Shown: positions 29,101-40,548, counted from the stretch's first letter. The stretch is DNA of 64,000 nt from Pseudomonas fluvialis (GCF_014207935.1 NZ_JACHLL010000001.1:372001-436000); one strand, 5' to 3'. The notes: generated by a model from the sequence alone, not told the origin. Program-made: numbers and translations.

Positions 29101-30138
29101 ATGACACTGCAAGACTTGCTGGGGATCGAACTGCCCATTATCCAGGCGCCGATGGCCGGCGTGCAGGGCAGCGCCCTGGCCGTCGCCGTCAGCGACGCCG
29201 GCGGGCTCGGCTCGCTGCCCTGCGCCATGCTCGACGCCGCGGGGCTGCAGCGCGAGCTGGCAGCCCTGTCGGTCCATCAGCCACGGCCATTCAACCTGAA
29301 TTTCTTCTGCCACAGCCAACCAACGGCGGATGCTCAGCGGGAACAGCAGTGGCGCGCGCTGCTGGCGCCCTACTACCGCGAACTGGGACTGGATCCGGAA
29401 GCGGTCAGCCCGGCGCCGGCACGTCAGCCCTTCAGTCATGCCATTGCCGACCTGCTGGAGGATCAGCCACCGGCGGTGATCAGCTTCCACTTCGGCCTGC
29501 CCGAGCCCAGCCTGCTGCGGCGGGTCAAGAGTTGGAGCAGCAAAGTGCTGTCCAGCGCCACCACCGTCGCCGAGGCCCGCTGGCTGGAAGCCCATGGCGC
29601 CGACGCCATCATCGCCCAGGGCCTGGAGGCCGGTGGTCATCGGGGAATGTTTATCAACCATGACCTGAACGGCCAGCTCGGCACCTTCGCCCTGCTGCCG
29701 CAGGTGGTGCAGGCGGTCGAGCTGCCCGTGATCGCTGCCGGCGGCATTGCCGACGCGCGGGGCGTGGCCGCCGCCCTGGTGCTCGGCGCCGCCGGGGTGC
29801 AGGTCGGCACGGCCTACCTGCTGTGCCCGGAGTGCAGCACCAGCGCCGTGCACCGCGCCGCCCTGCAGAGCGAGGCAGCCGCCACCACGGCACTGACCAC
29901 CCTGTACAGCGGCCGCCCGGCGCGCGGCATCGTCAACCGTCTGATGCGCGAGCTGGGCCCGCTGCATCCGCTGGCACCGGCCTTTCCACTGGCCACTGCC
30001 GGGGTTGCGCCACTGCGCGCCGCCGCCGAAGCCCAGGGCAGCGGCGACTTCTCGCCACTCTGGGCCGGGCAGAACGTCAGCGGCTGCCAGGCCATCCCGG
30101 CCGCCGAGCTGACCCGCGCCCTGACGGTCAATCTCTGA
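29101..30138 (+). CDS. nitronate monooxygenase family FMN oxidoreductase
   Basis: A 345-residue NMO-family TIM barrel. It starts MTLQDLLGIELPIIQAPMAGV and shows GGLGSLPCAML, SATTVAEARWLEAHGADAIIAQG, LEAGGHRG with the conserved His, PVIAAGGIADARG and GAAGVQVGTAYLL. It is a paralogue of the gene at 21958-23082 but without its repeat-encoded N-terminus, and the C-terminus differs. The substrate may be alkyl nitronates such as propionate 3-nitronate. The start has a GGAGAG element five bases upstream. It diverges from rlmJ and is followed after 80 bases by the acyl-CoA dehydrogenase. Confidence 0.9.
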   Translation: MTLQDLLGIELPIIQAPMAGVQGSALAVAVSDAGGLGSLPCAMLDAAGLQRELAALSVHQPRPFNLNFFCHSQPTADAQREQQWRALLAPYYRELGLDPEAVSPAPARQPFSHAIADLLEDQPPAVISFHFGLPEPSLLRRVKSWSSKVLSSATTVAEARWLEAHGADAIIAQGLEAGGHRGMFINHDLNGQLGTFALLPQVVQAVELPVIAAGGIADARGVAAALVLGAAGVQVGTAYLLCPECSTSAVHRAALQSEAAATTALTTLYSGRPARGIVNRLMRELGPLHPLAPAFPLATAGVAPLRAAAEAQGSGDFSPLWAGQNVSGCQAIPAAELTRALTVNL

Positions 30139-30218
30139 GCCTCAATCAACCAGCTGAATAGTGCTAGGCGACCATGATTGACCTGCCTAGACTGCCGCGA
30201 CAACCTGGAGGCCCGATC

Positions 30219-32036
30219 ATGTCCGAGACCCTGCTCAGCTCCCGCAACCTCGCCTTCGAACTCTACGAAGTGCTGGATGCTCAAGCCCTGACCCAGCGCG
30301 AACGTTTCGCCGAGCACAACCGCGAAACCTTCGACGCCGCCATCGCCACCGCCCGCGGCATTGCCGAGGAGCTGTTCGCCCCGCACAACCGCAAGAACGA
30401 CGAGCACGAACCACAGTACGTGGACGGCGCGGCGGTGCTGATTCCGGAAGTCGAGCCGGCCCTGCGTGCCTTCCACGAGGCGGGCTTCCTCAACGCCACC
30501 CGCGACTTCGAGCACGGCGGCATGCAGCTGCCCAACCTGCTGTCGCAGGCCTGCTTCGCCCACTTCCAGTCGGCCAACATCGCCACCAGCTCCTACTCGA
30601 TGCTGACCATGGGCGTGGCCAACCTGATCGAAGCCTTCGGCAATGACGAGCAGAAGCGTAAATACCTGCAGCCGATCATCGACGGTCGCTTCTTCGGCAC
30701 CATGGCTCTGACCGAGCCGCACGCGGGTTCCTCGCTGTCGGACATCCGCACCAAGGCCGAGCCGCACGCCGATGGCAGCTACCGGATCAAGGGCAACAAG
30801 ATCTTCATCTCCGGCGGCGACCAGCCGATCTCGGAGAACATCGTGCACATGGTGCTGGCCAAGCTGCCGGACGCGCCGCCCGGGGTGAAGGGCATCAGCC
30901 TGTTCATCGTGCCGAAGTTCCTGGTCAACGAAGACGGCAGCCTGGGCAAGCGCAACGATGCCCTGCTGGCCGGTCTGTTCCACAAGATGGGCTGGCGCGG
31001 CACCACGTCCACCGCGCTGAACTTCGGTGATAACGACGATTGCGTCGGCTATCTGGTGGGCAAGCCGCACCACGGCCTTTCCTACATGTTCCAGATGATG
31101 AACGAGGCGCGCATCGGCGTCGGCATGGGCGCGACCATGCTTGGCTACGCCGGCTATCTCTATTCGCTGGAGTACGCCCGCAACCGCCCGCAGGGCCGTC
31201 ATGCCGATGGCAAGGACGCTACCAGCCCGCAGATTTCCATCGTCGAGCACGCCGATGTGCGCCGCATGCTGCTGGCCCAGAAGGCCTACGTCGAAGGTGC
31301 CTTCGATCTCGGTCTGTACGCCGCACGCCTGTTCGACGATACCGAAACGCTGCCGAGCGAGGCCGAGCGCAAGACCGCCCTGGAGCTGCTCGACCTGCTC
31401 ACGCCGATCGTCAAATCCTGGCCGTCGGAGTTCTGCCTGAAGGCCAACGAGCTGGCCATCCAGATCCTCGGCGGTCACGGCTACACCCGCGAGTACCCGG
31501 TGGAGCAGTACTACCGCGACAACCGCCTCAACCCGATCCACGAAGGCACCCACGGCATCCAGTCGCTCGACCTGCTCGGGCGCAAGGTGTCGATGAATGG
31601 CGGCGCCGCGCTCAAGCAGCTGATGGCGCTGATTCAGGGCACCTGCCAGCGCGCAGAAACCTTCAGTTCGCTGAACGCCCTGCGCCAGCCGCTGGAGCAA
31701 CTGGTCAAGCGGCTGGGAGCCGTCACCCTGGCCCTACTCGGCGACCTGATGGCCGGCAAGGTCAACCAGGGCCTGGCCAACTCGGCGCTGTACCTCAAGG
31801 CCTTCGGCCATGCCGTAATCGGCTGGCGCTGGCTGGAACAGGCCATTCGCGCCGAGGAAGGCCTGGCGCTGATTCATAAGGGCGCGGGCAACGCCGCCGA
31901 CGCCGACTTCTACCAGGGCAAGCTGCAGGCCGCCCGCTACTTCCTGACCTGGGAAGTGCCGAGCTGCCACCACGAACTGGCGATTCTCGAAGCCCGCGAC
32001 GACACCTGCCTCGGCATGCAGGACGCCTGGTTCTAA
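30219..32036 (+). CDS. acyl-CoA dehydrogenase (long form with C-terminal domain)
   Basis: A 605-residue acyl-CoA dehydrogenase, longer than the usual 380-residue enzymes because of an extra C-terminal domain, as in the DmdC/AcdA-type and PA5020-like proteins. FAD and substrate motifs are MALTEPHAGSSLSDI, YRIKGNKIFISGGDQ and GGHGYTREYPVEQYYRD. The catalytic base Glu is probably in NPIHEGTHGIQ. It would introduce a trans-2 double bond into an acyl-CoA, handing electrons to ETF; the chain-length range is unknown. CTGGAG precedes the ATG at 30219, favouring it over an in-frame ATG 45 bases earlier. It ends before a strong terminator and has no adjacent enoyl-CoA hydratase. Confidence 0.92.
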   Translation: MSETLLSSRNLAFELYEVLDAQALTQRERFAEHNRETFDAAIATARGIAEELFAPHNRKNDEHEPQYVDGAAVLIPEVEPALRAFHEAGFLNATRDFEHGGMQLPNLLSQACFAHFQSANIATSSYSMLTMGVANLIEAFGNDEQKRKYLQPIIDGRFFGTMALTEPHAGSSLSDIRTKAEPHADGSYRIKGNKIFISGGDQPISENIVHMVLAKLPDAPPGVKGISLFIVPKFLVNEDGSLGKRNDALLAGLFHKMGWRGTTSTALNFGDNDDCVGYLVGKPHHGLSYMFQMMNEARIGVGMGATMLGYAGYLYSLEYARNRPQGRHADGKDATSPQISIVEHADVRRMLLAQKAYVEGAFDLGLYAARLFDDTETLPSEAERKTALELLDLLTPIVKSWPSEFCLKANELAIQILGGHGYTREYPVEQYYRDNRLNPIHEGTHGIQSLDLLGRKVSMNGGAALKQLMALIQGTCQRAETFSSLNALRQPLEQLVKRLGAVTLALLGDLMAGKVNQGLANSALYLKAFGHAVIGWRWLEQAIRAEEGLALIHKGAGNAADADFYQGKLQAARYFLTWEVPSCHHELAILEARDDTCLGMQDAWF

Positions 32037-32085
32037 ACCGCTCTCACTACCCGCCGTGTCCTGGTTCTGGCCGGCGGGCACTTGT

Positions 32086-32110
32086 GCCCCGCTTTGCGGG
32101 GCATTTTTTT
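32086..32110 (+). terminator. intrinsic terminator after the acyl-CoA dehydrogenase
   Basis: A 7-bp stem GCCCCGC / GCGGGGC with a TTT loop, followed by A and seven T residues, lies 49 bases after the stop. Its end touches the stop codon of the convergent Met-rich gene. Confidence 0.9.
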
Positions 32111-32499
32111 CAGGGTTTGGCCTGCTCCAGCATCTCGCGCTGCGCACGCAGCTGCTCAATCATCTGCTCCATGTGGGCAATGCGCTGATCGATCTGCTCG
32201 ACACTCTGCGCGGCGCCCATGCCGGCGCCCTGCTGCATGCCCATGCCCTGCCCCATACCGTGTGTCATACCCATCGGGCAGCCACCCATGGCTTGCATGC
32301 CCTGGCCCATGCTCTGCTGGTGCTGCTGCATCAGTTTCTGCCGTTCTTCCGGCGTCTTTCCGGCCATCCACTGCTGGTGCAACTCGCGCATCTGGTCGAT
32401 GTGCGCCTGCCACTGCTGCTCGAGCGTCGCCTGCGACTCAGCCCAGAGCGAACCACTGAACAGCAGCAGTGCCAGGGCCAATCCTCGCGAACCGTTCAT
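32110..32499 (-). CDS. small Met-rich periplasmic protein
   Basis: A 129-residue protein with a clear signal peptide (cleavage likely after residue 20, LWA). A helical, Gln/His-rich region (22-62) leads to a flexible Gly/Met-rich segment (64-94) with nine Met, one Cys (C74) and one His (H80) including GGCPMGMTHGMGQGMGM, then a C-terminal helix (98-127). Met/Cys/His clusters of this type bind Cu(I) or Ag(I) in other periplasmic proteins, so metal binding or a methionine oxidation sink is possible; neither is proven. It converges on the acyl-CoA dehydrogenase terminator and diverges from the antiporter gene. I do not recognise a named family. Confidence 0.75.
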   Translation of the reverse strand: MNGSRGLALALLLFSGSLWAESQATLEQQWQAHIDQMRELHQQWMAGKTPEERQKLMQQHQQSMGQGMQAMGGCPMGMTHGMGQGMGMQQGAGMGAAQSVEQIDQRIAHMEQMIEQLRAQREMLEQAKP

Positions 32500-32650
32500 G
32501 ATCGTCTTCTCCTGTTCATGGGGTGTGCAGTCGAGTCTAGCCCCGGTGCATTCCTTGCAGATTTCCCGGCCATGCCGGGCGACGAAAGGTTAGAATCGGG
32601 CCAAAGCGGCTGTCACGCCGAGCCACAACACCACGCACGGGGAGACGCGA
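32500..32650. other. divergent gap between the Met-rich gene and the antiporter
   Basis: These 151 bases carry a 5-bp hairpin CCCGG-N5-CCGGG near 32567-32581 and a TAGAAT that could be a -10 box for the antiporter near 32592. No matching -35 is evident and I see no other structure. Confidence 0.3.
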
Positions 32651-34396
32651 GTGGACGCCAGCAGCATCAACAGCCTGTTTCTGATCGGCGCTGCGCTGGT
32701 GGCCATGAGCATTCTGGTCAGCGCCTTCGGCTCGCGCTTCGGCATCCCGATTCTGGTGGTATTTCTGGCCGTCGGCATGCTCGCCGGCGAAGACGGCCTG
32801 GGCGGCATCATTTTTGACGACTACTCCACCGCCTACCTGGTCGGCAACCTGGCACTGGCCATCATCCTGCTCGACGGCGGCATGCGTACCCGCGTGTCGA
32901 GTTTCCGCGTGGCGCTCTGGCCTTCACTGTCACTGGCGACGATCGGCGTGCTGGTCACCGCTGGTCTGACCGGCATTGCCGCGGCCTGGCTGTTCAACCT
33001 GAACTGGATGGAAGGCCTGCTGATCGGCGCCATCGTCGGCTCCACCGACGCCGCAGCGGTGTTCTCCCTGCTTGGTGGGCGCGGCCTCAACGAACGGGTC
33101 AGCGCTACCCTGGAGATCGAGTCCGGCAGCAACGATCCGATGGCCGTGTTCCTCACCGTCACCCTGATCGGCGTACTCGGCAGTCACGGCCATGCACTGG
33201 ACTGGACGCTCGCCTTGCACCTGCTGCGCGACTTCTCCATCGGCGCTGCCTTCGGCCTCGGTGGCGGCTGGCTGCTGCTGCAGCTGATCAACCGCATGAG
33301 CCTGGCCGGTGGCCTCTATCCGCTGCTAACCGTAAGCGGCGGCCTGATCATCTTCGCCAGTACCAACGCCGTCGGCGGCAGTGGCATCCTTGCCATCTAC
33401 CTGGCCGGTCTGCTGCTGGGCAACCGGCCGATCCGTTCGCGCCACGGCATCCTGCACATGCTCGACGGCCTGACCTGGCTGGCGCAGATCGGCATGTTCC
33501 TGGTCCTCGGCCTGCTGGTCACGCCTCACGAGCTGCTGCCTATCGCCCTGCCGGCCCTCGGCCTGGCGCTGTGGATGATCCTGATCGCCCGGCCACTCTC
33601 GGTGTTCCTCGGCCTGCTGCCCTTCCGCGCCTTCCATGACCGCGAGAAAGCCTTCATCGCTTGGGTAGGGCTGCGCGGCGCGGTGCCGATCATTCTGGCC
33701 GTGTTCCCGCTGATGGCCGGTCTGGAACATGCCCAGCTGTTCTTCAACGTCGCCTTCTTCATCGTGCTGGTCTCCCTGCTGCTGCAGGGCACCAGCCTGC
33801 CGCTGGCGGCCAAATGGCTGCGGGTCACCGTGCCACCGGACCCGGCGCCGTTCTCCCGCGCCGGCCTGGAGGTGCACCCGACCAGCCAGTGGGAGCTGTT
33901 CATCTACCGCCTGGGCGCGGAAAAATGGTGCATCGGCGCGCCGCTGCGCGAGCTGAAGATGCCCGAGGGCACCCGCGTCGCCGCGCTGTTCCGCGGCCGC
34001 GAACTGCTGCACCCGTCCGGTAGCACCACCCTGGACGCCGGCGACATTCTCTGCGTGCTCGGCCACGAACACGACCTGCCGGCCCTCGGCAAACTGTTTA
34101 GCCAGGCGCCCAAGCGCGGCCAGGACCTGCGCTTCTTCGGTGATTTCATCCTCGAAGGCGAGGCGCGCCTGGCCGACGTGGCGGCGCTCTACGGCCTCAA
34201 GCTCGGCGAGGTGGATGGCACGCAGAATCTGGCGCGCTTCATGACCCACGAAATTGGCGGCGCGCCGGTGGTCGGCGACCAGGTGGAATGGAATGGCCTG
34301 ACCTGGACCGTGGCGCAGATCGAAGACCACCGTGTGCGCAAGGTCGGCGTACGCTTCCCACAGGGCGCCAAGCCGGGGCCGATGCTCGGTTTTTAA
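32651..34396 (+). CDS. nhaP2: K+/H+ antiporter, NhaP2/CvrA type (CPA1)
   Basis: A 581-residue inner-membrane protein. Roughly twelve or thirteen transmembrane segments fill residues 1-390 with the CPA1 core patterns [31 protein letters not shown] (transport Asp) and [14 protein letters not shown]. It is followed by a cytosolic RCK_C/TrkA_C domain (about 400-485; [15 protein letters not shown]) and a CorC/HlyC-like C-terminal domain (about 495-575), the order seen in NhaP2. It exchanges K+ (or Na+/NH4+ in relatives) for H+. The start is GTG, supported by GGGGAGA six bases upstream. The next gene encodes a mechanosensitive channel, so osmotic and ion homeostasis functions are grouped. Confidence 0.93.
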   Translation: MDASSINSLFLIGAALVAMSILVSAFGSRFGIPILVVFLAVGMLAGEDGLGGIIFDDYSTAYLVGNLALAIILLDGGMRTRVSSFRVALWPSLSLATIGVLVTAGLTGIAAAWLFNLNWMEGLLIGAIVGSTDAAAVFSLLGGRGLNERVSATLEIESGSNDPMAVFLTVTLIGVLGSHGHALDWTLALHLLRDFSIGAAFGLGGGWLLLQLINRMSLAGGLYPLLTVSGGLIIFASTNAVGGSGILAIYLAGLLLGNRPIRSRHGILHMLDGLTWLAQIGMFLVLGLLVTPHELLPIALPALGLALWMILIARPLSVFLGLLPFRAFHDREKAFIAWVGLRGAVPIILAVFPLMAGLEHAQLFFNVAFFIVLVSLLLQGTSLPLAAKWLRVTVPPDPAPFSRAGLEVHPTSQWELFIYRLGAEKWCIGAPLRELKMPEGTRVAALFRGRELLHPSGSTTLDAGDILCVLGHEHDLPALGKLFSQAPKRGQDLRFFGDFILEGEARLADVAALYGLKLGEVDGTQNLARFMTHEIGGAPVVGDQVEWNGLTWTVAQIEDHRVRKVGVRFPQGAKPGPMLGF

Positions 34397-34585
34397 ACTT
34401 TTTCCGCGGATGCCGGTCAGACTCATTCCGGTCGGCGCTGCTATAGCGGCATTCGCTTATCCAGCTGCCACCTTTGAAGGCATTCGCAATTGCCATCACT
34501 GATGGAAGCGTTCGCGGAAATAATGCCCCGCGTGACACACATTCTTTTTAAACTCTGCCACTTTCACGGCCATCCGAAGCACATC
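34397..34585. other. antiporter-mscK intergenic region
   Basis: About 189 AT-richer bases without a supported gene. The sequence TTTTTAAACT occurs twice, near 34390 and near 34546, but the first overlaps the antiporter stop. I see no terminator and no clear promoter boxes. Confidence 0.3.
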
Positions 34586-37500
34586 ATGCCTGTCTCCCTT
34601 CGCCTGCTCGCCACCACCCTTCTCAGCCTCTGCCTGTGCCTGCCCGCCGCCGCTCAGGAGCCGCCCAGCGCCAGCGAGGTACAACAGCAGCTCGACGGCC
34701 TGGCCGATCGCAAGCTCAGCGAAGCGGAACAGAAAGCCACGGGCGAGATTCTGCAGAGCACCCTGAACCTGCTGGAGAACCGCGACAGCCACCTGAGCCA
34801 GCTGGCCAGCCTCAAGCGCAAGCTCGCCGACGCTCCCCGCCAGATCAGCGCCACTCAGCAGGAACTGGCACGAATCAAGGCCAGCGAGCCCGTGGATATC
34901 ACCAAGCGCTATGCCAACCTGCGGGTGCCGCAATTGGAGCAGCTGCAGGCTGAGCGCACCACCCAGTTGATGCTCTGGCAGAAAGACCTCAGCGAAGCCA
35001 GCAGCCTGGCGCTCAACGCCCAGACCCGCCCGGAGCGCGCCCAGGCCAACATCAGCGCCAACCAGTTACGCGCGCAGGCCATCAATACTCAGCTGAAGAA
35101 CGCCAAGGACAGCATTCCGCCACTCAAGCGCGAGGCCAGGCAGAAGCTGTATGCCGAGCTGGCCGCGCTTGATGCGCAAAGCCAGCTGCTGCGCCAGGAA
35201 CTGCAGAGCAACAGCCTGCTGCAGGACCTGAGCACCGGCCAGCGCGACCTTTTGACCCTGAAGATCAGCCGTCTGGAGCAGGAGAACCAGGCTCTGCAGT
35301 CACTGATCAATGACAAGCGCCGCGCCGAGTCGGAAAAGACCGTGGCCGAGCTGGCCAAGGAAAACCAGCAGGCCGGCAGCGACAACCTGCTCAGCCAGCA
35401 GAGCGCGGAGAACCTCAAGCTCTCCGACCACCTGCTGCGCACCACCGAACGCCTCAACGAGCTGACCCAGAAGAACCTGCAGACCCGTCAGCAGCTGGAC
35501 AGCCTGAGCCAGACCGAACAGGCCCTGGAAGAACAGATCAACGTGCTGCGCGGCAGCCTGCTGCTGTCGCGCATCCTCTACCAGCAGAAGCAGGCGCTGC
35601 CGACCGTCAAGGCCGATGGCAACCTGGCCGATGAAATCGCCGATATCCGCCTGTATCAGTTCGAGCTCAATCAGCGTCGCGACGAACTGAGCAACCCCAC
35701 GCAGTACCTCGATCAGTTGCTCAGCGGCAACAGCGAGAGCAGCCCTGAAATCCGCGCCTCGCTGGAGGACATGCTCAAGCTACGCGCCGACCTGTATGAG
35801 CGTCTGAGCCACAACCTCAACGCCCTGCTCAACGAATCGATCAACCTGCAGCTCAACCAGAAACAGCTGCAGACCACCAGCCAGAGCCTGCGCACCATCC
35901 TCGACGAGCAGATGTTCTGGATTCCCAGCAACCGCCCGCTGGACCTGGCCTGGCTCAAGCAGCTGCCGCAGCGCCTGAGCGAACAGGTCGCCAGCCTGCC
36001 ATGGGGCGTGGTGACCAAGGACCTGATCAAGGGCCTGGGCGCCAAGCCGTGGATTTTCTTCCCGGTGCTGCTGGTGATCGCCGTCCTGCTCTGGCGGCGC
36101 AACGACCTGAAGCACCGCCTGGAAGCGCTGGATCAGGACATCGGCCACTACAAGCGCGACAGCCAGCGTCACACGCCGCTGGCGATGCTGTTCAACCTGT
36201 TGCTGGCCCTTCCGGGCTCACTGTTCCTGCTGCTCGCCGGCTTTGCCCTGCAGATCGACGGCCAGGGGCAGAACGCCTACCTGGGTGAAGCTCTGGCGGA
36301 AATGGCCCTGGCCTGGCTGGTGCTGTACACCTGTTTCCGCATCCTCAAGCCGCATGGCGTGGCCGAGCGCCACTTCCACTGGCCGCAGGACGCCACCAAC
36401 TTCGTCTATACCCAGATCCGCCGCCTTGGCCTGCTGGTGATTCCGCTGATTGCCGTGGTCACTGTGGCTGAGCACCAGCCTGACAGCCTGGCCAAGGACA
36501 GCCTGGGCCTGTGCATCGTCCTGCTCGGTTACGCGCTGATGACCCTGGTGCTGGCACGCCTGCTGTTCGGTGGCCCGGCCCGCGAGCATGCCTCGCCGCT
36601 GCGCCTGCTGCTCGGCCTGGCCTTCACCCTGCTGCCGCTGATGCTGATCGTGGCCATCGGCATGGGCTACTACTACACCGCACTGAAACTCACCGACCGT
36701 CTGATCGATACCCTCTACCTGCTGGTGGTGTGGGTGATGGTCGAGGCCACCTTCGTTCGCGGCCTGTCGGTGGCGGCACGGCGTCTGGCCTACAACCGGG
36801 CCCTGGCCAAGCGCCAGAGCCAACCCAAGGAGGGCGCCGAGGGCGGTGAAGTGGTGGAGACCCCGACCCTGGCCATCGAGCAGATCAACCAGCAGTCGCT
36901 GCGCCTGACCCGCCTGGCCCTGTTCGGTGTATTCGGCGTCGCCCTGTACTGGGTGTGGGCCGACCTGATTTCGGTGATCACCTACCTCGATCACATCACC
37001 CTCTACGAATACAGCAGTGGCACCGGCGATGCCGTCACCATGGTGCCGCTGAGCCTGGGGGATCTGATCGTCGCCCTGGTCATGGTCGGCCTGACCATCG
37101 CCCTGGCCAGCAACCTGCCTGGCCTGCTTGAGGTACTGGTGCTCTCGCGCCTGTCCCTGGCCCAGGGCAGCGCCTATGCCACCACCACCCTGCTGTCCTA
37201 CGCCATCTACGGCTTTGGTTTCGTCAGCACGCTGTCGGTACTCGGGGTCAGCTGGGACAAGCTGCAGTGGCTCGTCGCCGCCCTGTCGCTGGGCATCGGT
37301 TTCGGTATGCAGGAAATCTTCGCCAACTTCATTTCCGGCCTGATCATCCTGTTCGAACGCCCGGTGCGTATCGGCGACACCGTGACCATCGGCAACCTGT
37401 CCGGCACGGTCAGCCGGATTCGCATCCGCGCCACCACCATCACCGACTTCGACCGCAAGGAAATCATCGTTCCGAACAAGACCTTCATCACCAGCCAGTT

Positions 37501-37921
37501 GGTCAACTGGTCGCTGTCGGACACCGTCACCCGCGTCACCATCAAGCTCGGCGTGGCCTACGGCTCCGACCTCGATCTGGTACGCAAGCTGCTGCTGCAG
37601 GCCGCCGGCAACAACCCACGGGTACTCAAGGACCCGGCGCCGCTGGTGTACTTCCTCAATTTTGGGGAAAGCACGCTGGACCACGAGCTGCGCATCCACG
37701 TCAACGAGCTGGCCGACCGCAACATGGCCATCGACGAGATCAACCGGGTGATCGACCGCGAGTTCACGGCCGCCGGCATCAACATCGCCTTCCGCCAGGT
37801 GGACGTCTACGTCAAGAACCTGGAGAACGATCAGGTTCTGGAGCACAAGGAACTGATCAAGGCAGCCGCCGCCGGGGCTGCGGACAACAAGACACCGCCC
37901 CCCGCAGCCGATCCGGCCTGA
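34586..37921 (+). CDS. mscK: mechanosensitive channel MscK/KefA family
   Basis: An 1111-residue MscK-type channel. A signal peptide (MPVSLRLLATTLLSLCLCLPAAAQ) at the start supports ATG 34586 rather than an in-frame start 96 bases upstream. It is followed by a long periplasmic coiled-coil domain (about 30-480, many Gln/Leu heptads), a membrane domain with about eleven segments (490-925), and the MscS pore/beta domain. The pore helix and vestibule are visible as LSLGIGFGMQEIFANFISGL, ILFERPVRIGDTV, and VPNKTFITSQLVNWSLSD. It releases solutes on hypo-osmotic shock. Its length is close to E. coli MscK (1120). selO starts 57 bases later on the same strand. Potassium dependence is known for E. coli MscK only. 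Confidence 0.93.
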   Translation: MPVSLRLLATTLLSLCLCLPAAAQEPPSASEVQQQLDGLADRKLSEAEQKATGEILQSTLNLLENRDSHLSQLASLKRKLADAPRQISATQQELARIKASEPVDITKRYANLRVPQLEQLQAERTTQLMLWQKDLSEASSLALNAQTRPERAQANISANQLRAQAINTQLKNAKDSIPPLKREARQKLYAELAALDAQSQLLRQELQSNSLLQDLSTGQRDLLTLKISRLEQENQALQSLINDKRRAESEKTVAELAKENQQAGSDNLLSQQSAENLKLSDHLLRTTERLNELTQKNLQTRQQLDSLSQTEQALEEQINVLRGSLLLSRILYQQKQALPTVKADGNLADEIADIRLYQFELNQRRDELSNPTQYLDQLLSGNSESSPEIRASLEDMLKLRADLYERLSHNLNALLNESINLQLNQKQLQTTSQSLRTILDEQMFWIPSNRPLDLAWLKQLPQRLSEQVASLPWGVVTKDLIKGLGAKPWIFFPVLLVIAVLLWRRNDLKHRLEALDQDIGHYKRDSQRHTPLAMLFNLLLALPGSLFLLLAGFALQIDGQGQNAYLGEALAEMALAWLVLYTCFRILKPHGVAERHFHWPQDATNFVYTQIRRLGLLVIPLIAVVTVAEHQPDSLAKDSLGLCIVLLGYALMTLVLARLLFGGPAREHASPLRLLLGLAFTLLPLMLIVAIGMGYYYTALKLTDRLIDTLYLLVVWVMVEATFVRGLSVAARRLAYNRALAKRQSQPKEGAEGGEVVETPTLAIEQINQQSLRLTRLALFGVFGVALYWVWADLISVITYLDHITLYEYSSGTGDAVTMVPLSLGDLIVALVMVGLTIALASNLPGLLEVLVLSRLSLAQGSAYATTTLLSYAIYGFGFVSTLSVLGVSWDKLQWLVAALSLGIGFGMQEIFANFISGLIILFERPVRIGDTVTIGNLSGTVSRIRIRATTITDFDRKEIIVPNKTFITSQLVNWSLSDTVTRVTIKLGVAYGSDLDLVRKLLLQAAGNNPRVLKDPAPLVYFLNFGESTLDHELRIHVNELADRNMAIDEINRVIDREFTAAGINIAFRQVDVYVKNLENDQVLEHKELIKAAAAGAADNKTPPPAADPA

Positions 37922-37948
37922 CTGGACGCCCCGGCTCAATTCCGATGA

Positions 37949-39439
<1,491 letters not shown>

Positions 39440-39570
39440 ACCCGCAATTCAAATAACCTGATCGCATATAAAAATGGCAAAACAGTCTTAGACCTTCTAA
39501 GAAAAGCCACTTATCGTGGCGCCCGACACAACCAGCCTGTTCCACCACCCTCTGTCAGGCGCACCACCCC
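39440..39570 (+). promoter_or_regulatory. selO-tauE intergenic region with two inverted repeats
   Basis: The 131-base gap contains TCTTAGA-CCT-TCTAAGA, a perfect 7-3-7 palindrome at 39486-39502, then GCCAC-TTATC-GTGGC, a 5-bp stem at 39506-39520. The first looks like a repressor or activator site for the TauE-family gene, the second could be a transcript hairpin. An AT-rich CATATAAAAATGG upstream of them may hold a -10 element. Confidence 0.45.
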
Positions 39571-40548
39571 ATGAAAATCCGCGATCTCGACCTCAGCGCC
39601 AGCCCCGTCAATGCCGAACACGAAGCATTGGGCCTGCCCCCTGTTGAGGATTACGTCAGCCACCCCGGCAATCACCCCATCCTGCGGGCAGCCATGTGGC
39701 TGGCCGTCATGTTGCTGATTTCCCTGCTGGGGACGCTGGCTTGGCGCTTGTTCTTCGGTGACAACGGTGGTGAGAGCGGCCTGGAGATCATCGAGAACAC
39801 CCTGAACAGTCCGAGCTTCTGGAGTGCCGTGGCCGTGGGTTTCTTCGCCCAGGTCATCGACGGGGCACTGGGCATGGCCTACGGCATCACCGCCACGACC
39901 TTCCTGCTGTCAGCCGGCGCGAGCCCAGCGGCGGCCAGCGCCAGCGTGCACATTGCCGAGGTGTTCACCACCGGACTGTCGGGCATCTCCCACGTCAAAC
40001 TGGGCAACGTCAACAAGTCACTGTTCCTGCGTCTGCTGCTACCCGGCATCATCGGCGCCGTACTGGGCGCCGTGCTGATCACCCAGTTCGATGGCGCGGT
40101 GATGAAGCCCTTCATCTCCGCGTACCTGCTGCTGATGGGGCTGTACATCCTGAGCAAGGCCTACCACCATGTGAAGCAGCGCAAGGAGCCCAAGCACGTG
40201 GCCAAACTGGCCCTGTTCGGTGGCTTCGTCGATGCCGCCGGTGGCGGCGGCTGGGGCCCGGTAGTCACCAGCAGCCTGCTGGGCTCCGGCAGCGATCCGC
40301 GCACCACGATTGGCTCGGTGAACTTCGCCGAGTTCTTCCTGACCATCGCCAGCGCCACCTCCTTCATTCTGCTGGCCGGCGAGCCGAGCACCTGGATGAT
40401 GGTGGCCGGCCTGGTGTTTGGTGGCCTGTTCGCCGCACCCTTCGCCGCCCTGCTGTGCAAGAAGCTGCCGGCCAGAACGCTGCTGACCATCGTCGGCTGC
40501 CTGATCACCTTCATAAGCGCCTACAACATCTACAAAGCCCTGGCCTGA
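39571..40548 (+). CDS. TauE/SafE family sulfite/anion exporter
   Basis: A 325-residue membrane protein of the TauE/SafE (DUF81) family with a cytosolic-looking N-terminal tail of 40 residues and about eight transmembrane segments. The internal repeat characteristic of the family is seen: ALGMAYGITATTFLLSAGASPAAASASVHIAEV in the first half and GGFVDAAGGGGWGPVVTSSLL in the second. Members export sulfite, sulfoacetate or related small anions. The neighbour metY handles sulfide, so a role in balancing sulfur compounds is plausible; the substrate remains unproven. Upstream palindromes suggest dedicated regulation. Same order (PA5024-PA5025) in P. aeruginosa. Confidence 0.88.
   Translation: MKIRDLDLSASPVNAEHEALGLPPVEDYVSHPGNHPILRAAMWLAVMLLISLLGTLAWRLFFGDNGGESGLEIIENTLNSPSFWSAVAVGFFAQVIDGALGMAYGITATTFLLSAGASPAAASASVHIAEVFTTGLSGISHVKLGNVNKSLFLRLLLPGIIGAVLGAVLITQFDGAVMKPFISAYLLLMGLYILSKAYHHVKQRKEPKHVAKLALFGGFVDAAGGGGWGPVVTSSLLGSGSDPRTTIGSVNFAEFFLTIASATSFILLAGEPSTWMMVAGLVFGGLFAAPFAALLCKKLPARTLLTIVGCLITFISAYNIYKALA

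Noticed and set aside
34490..34585. Upstream in-frame start of the MscK gene
   Set aside because: It would place 32 extra residues before an evident signal peptide.
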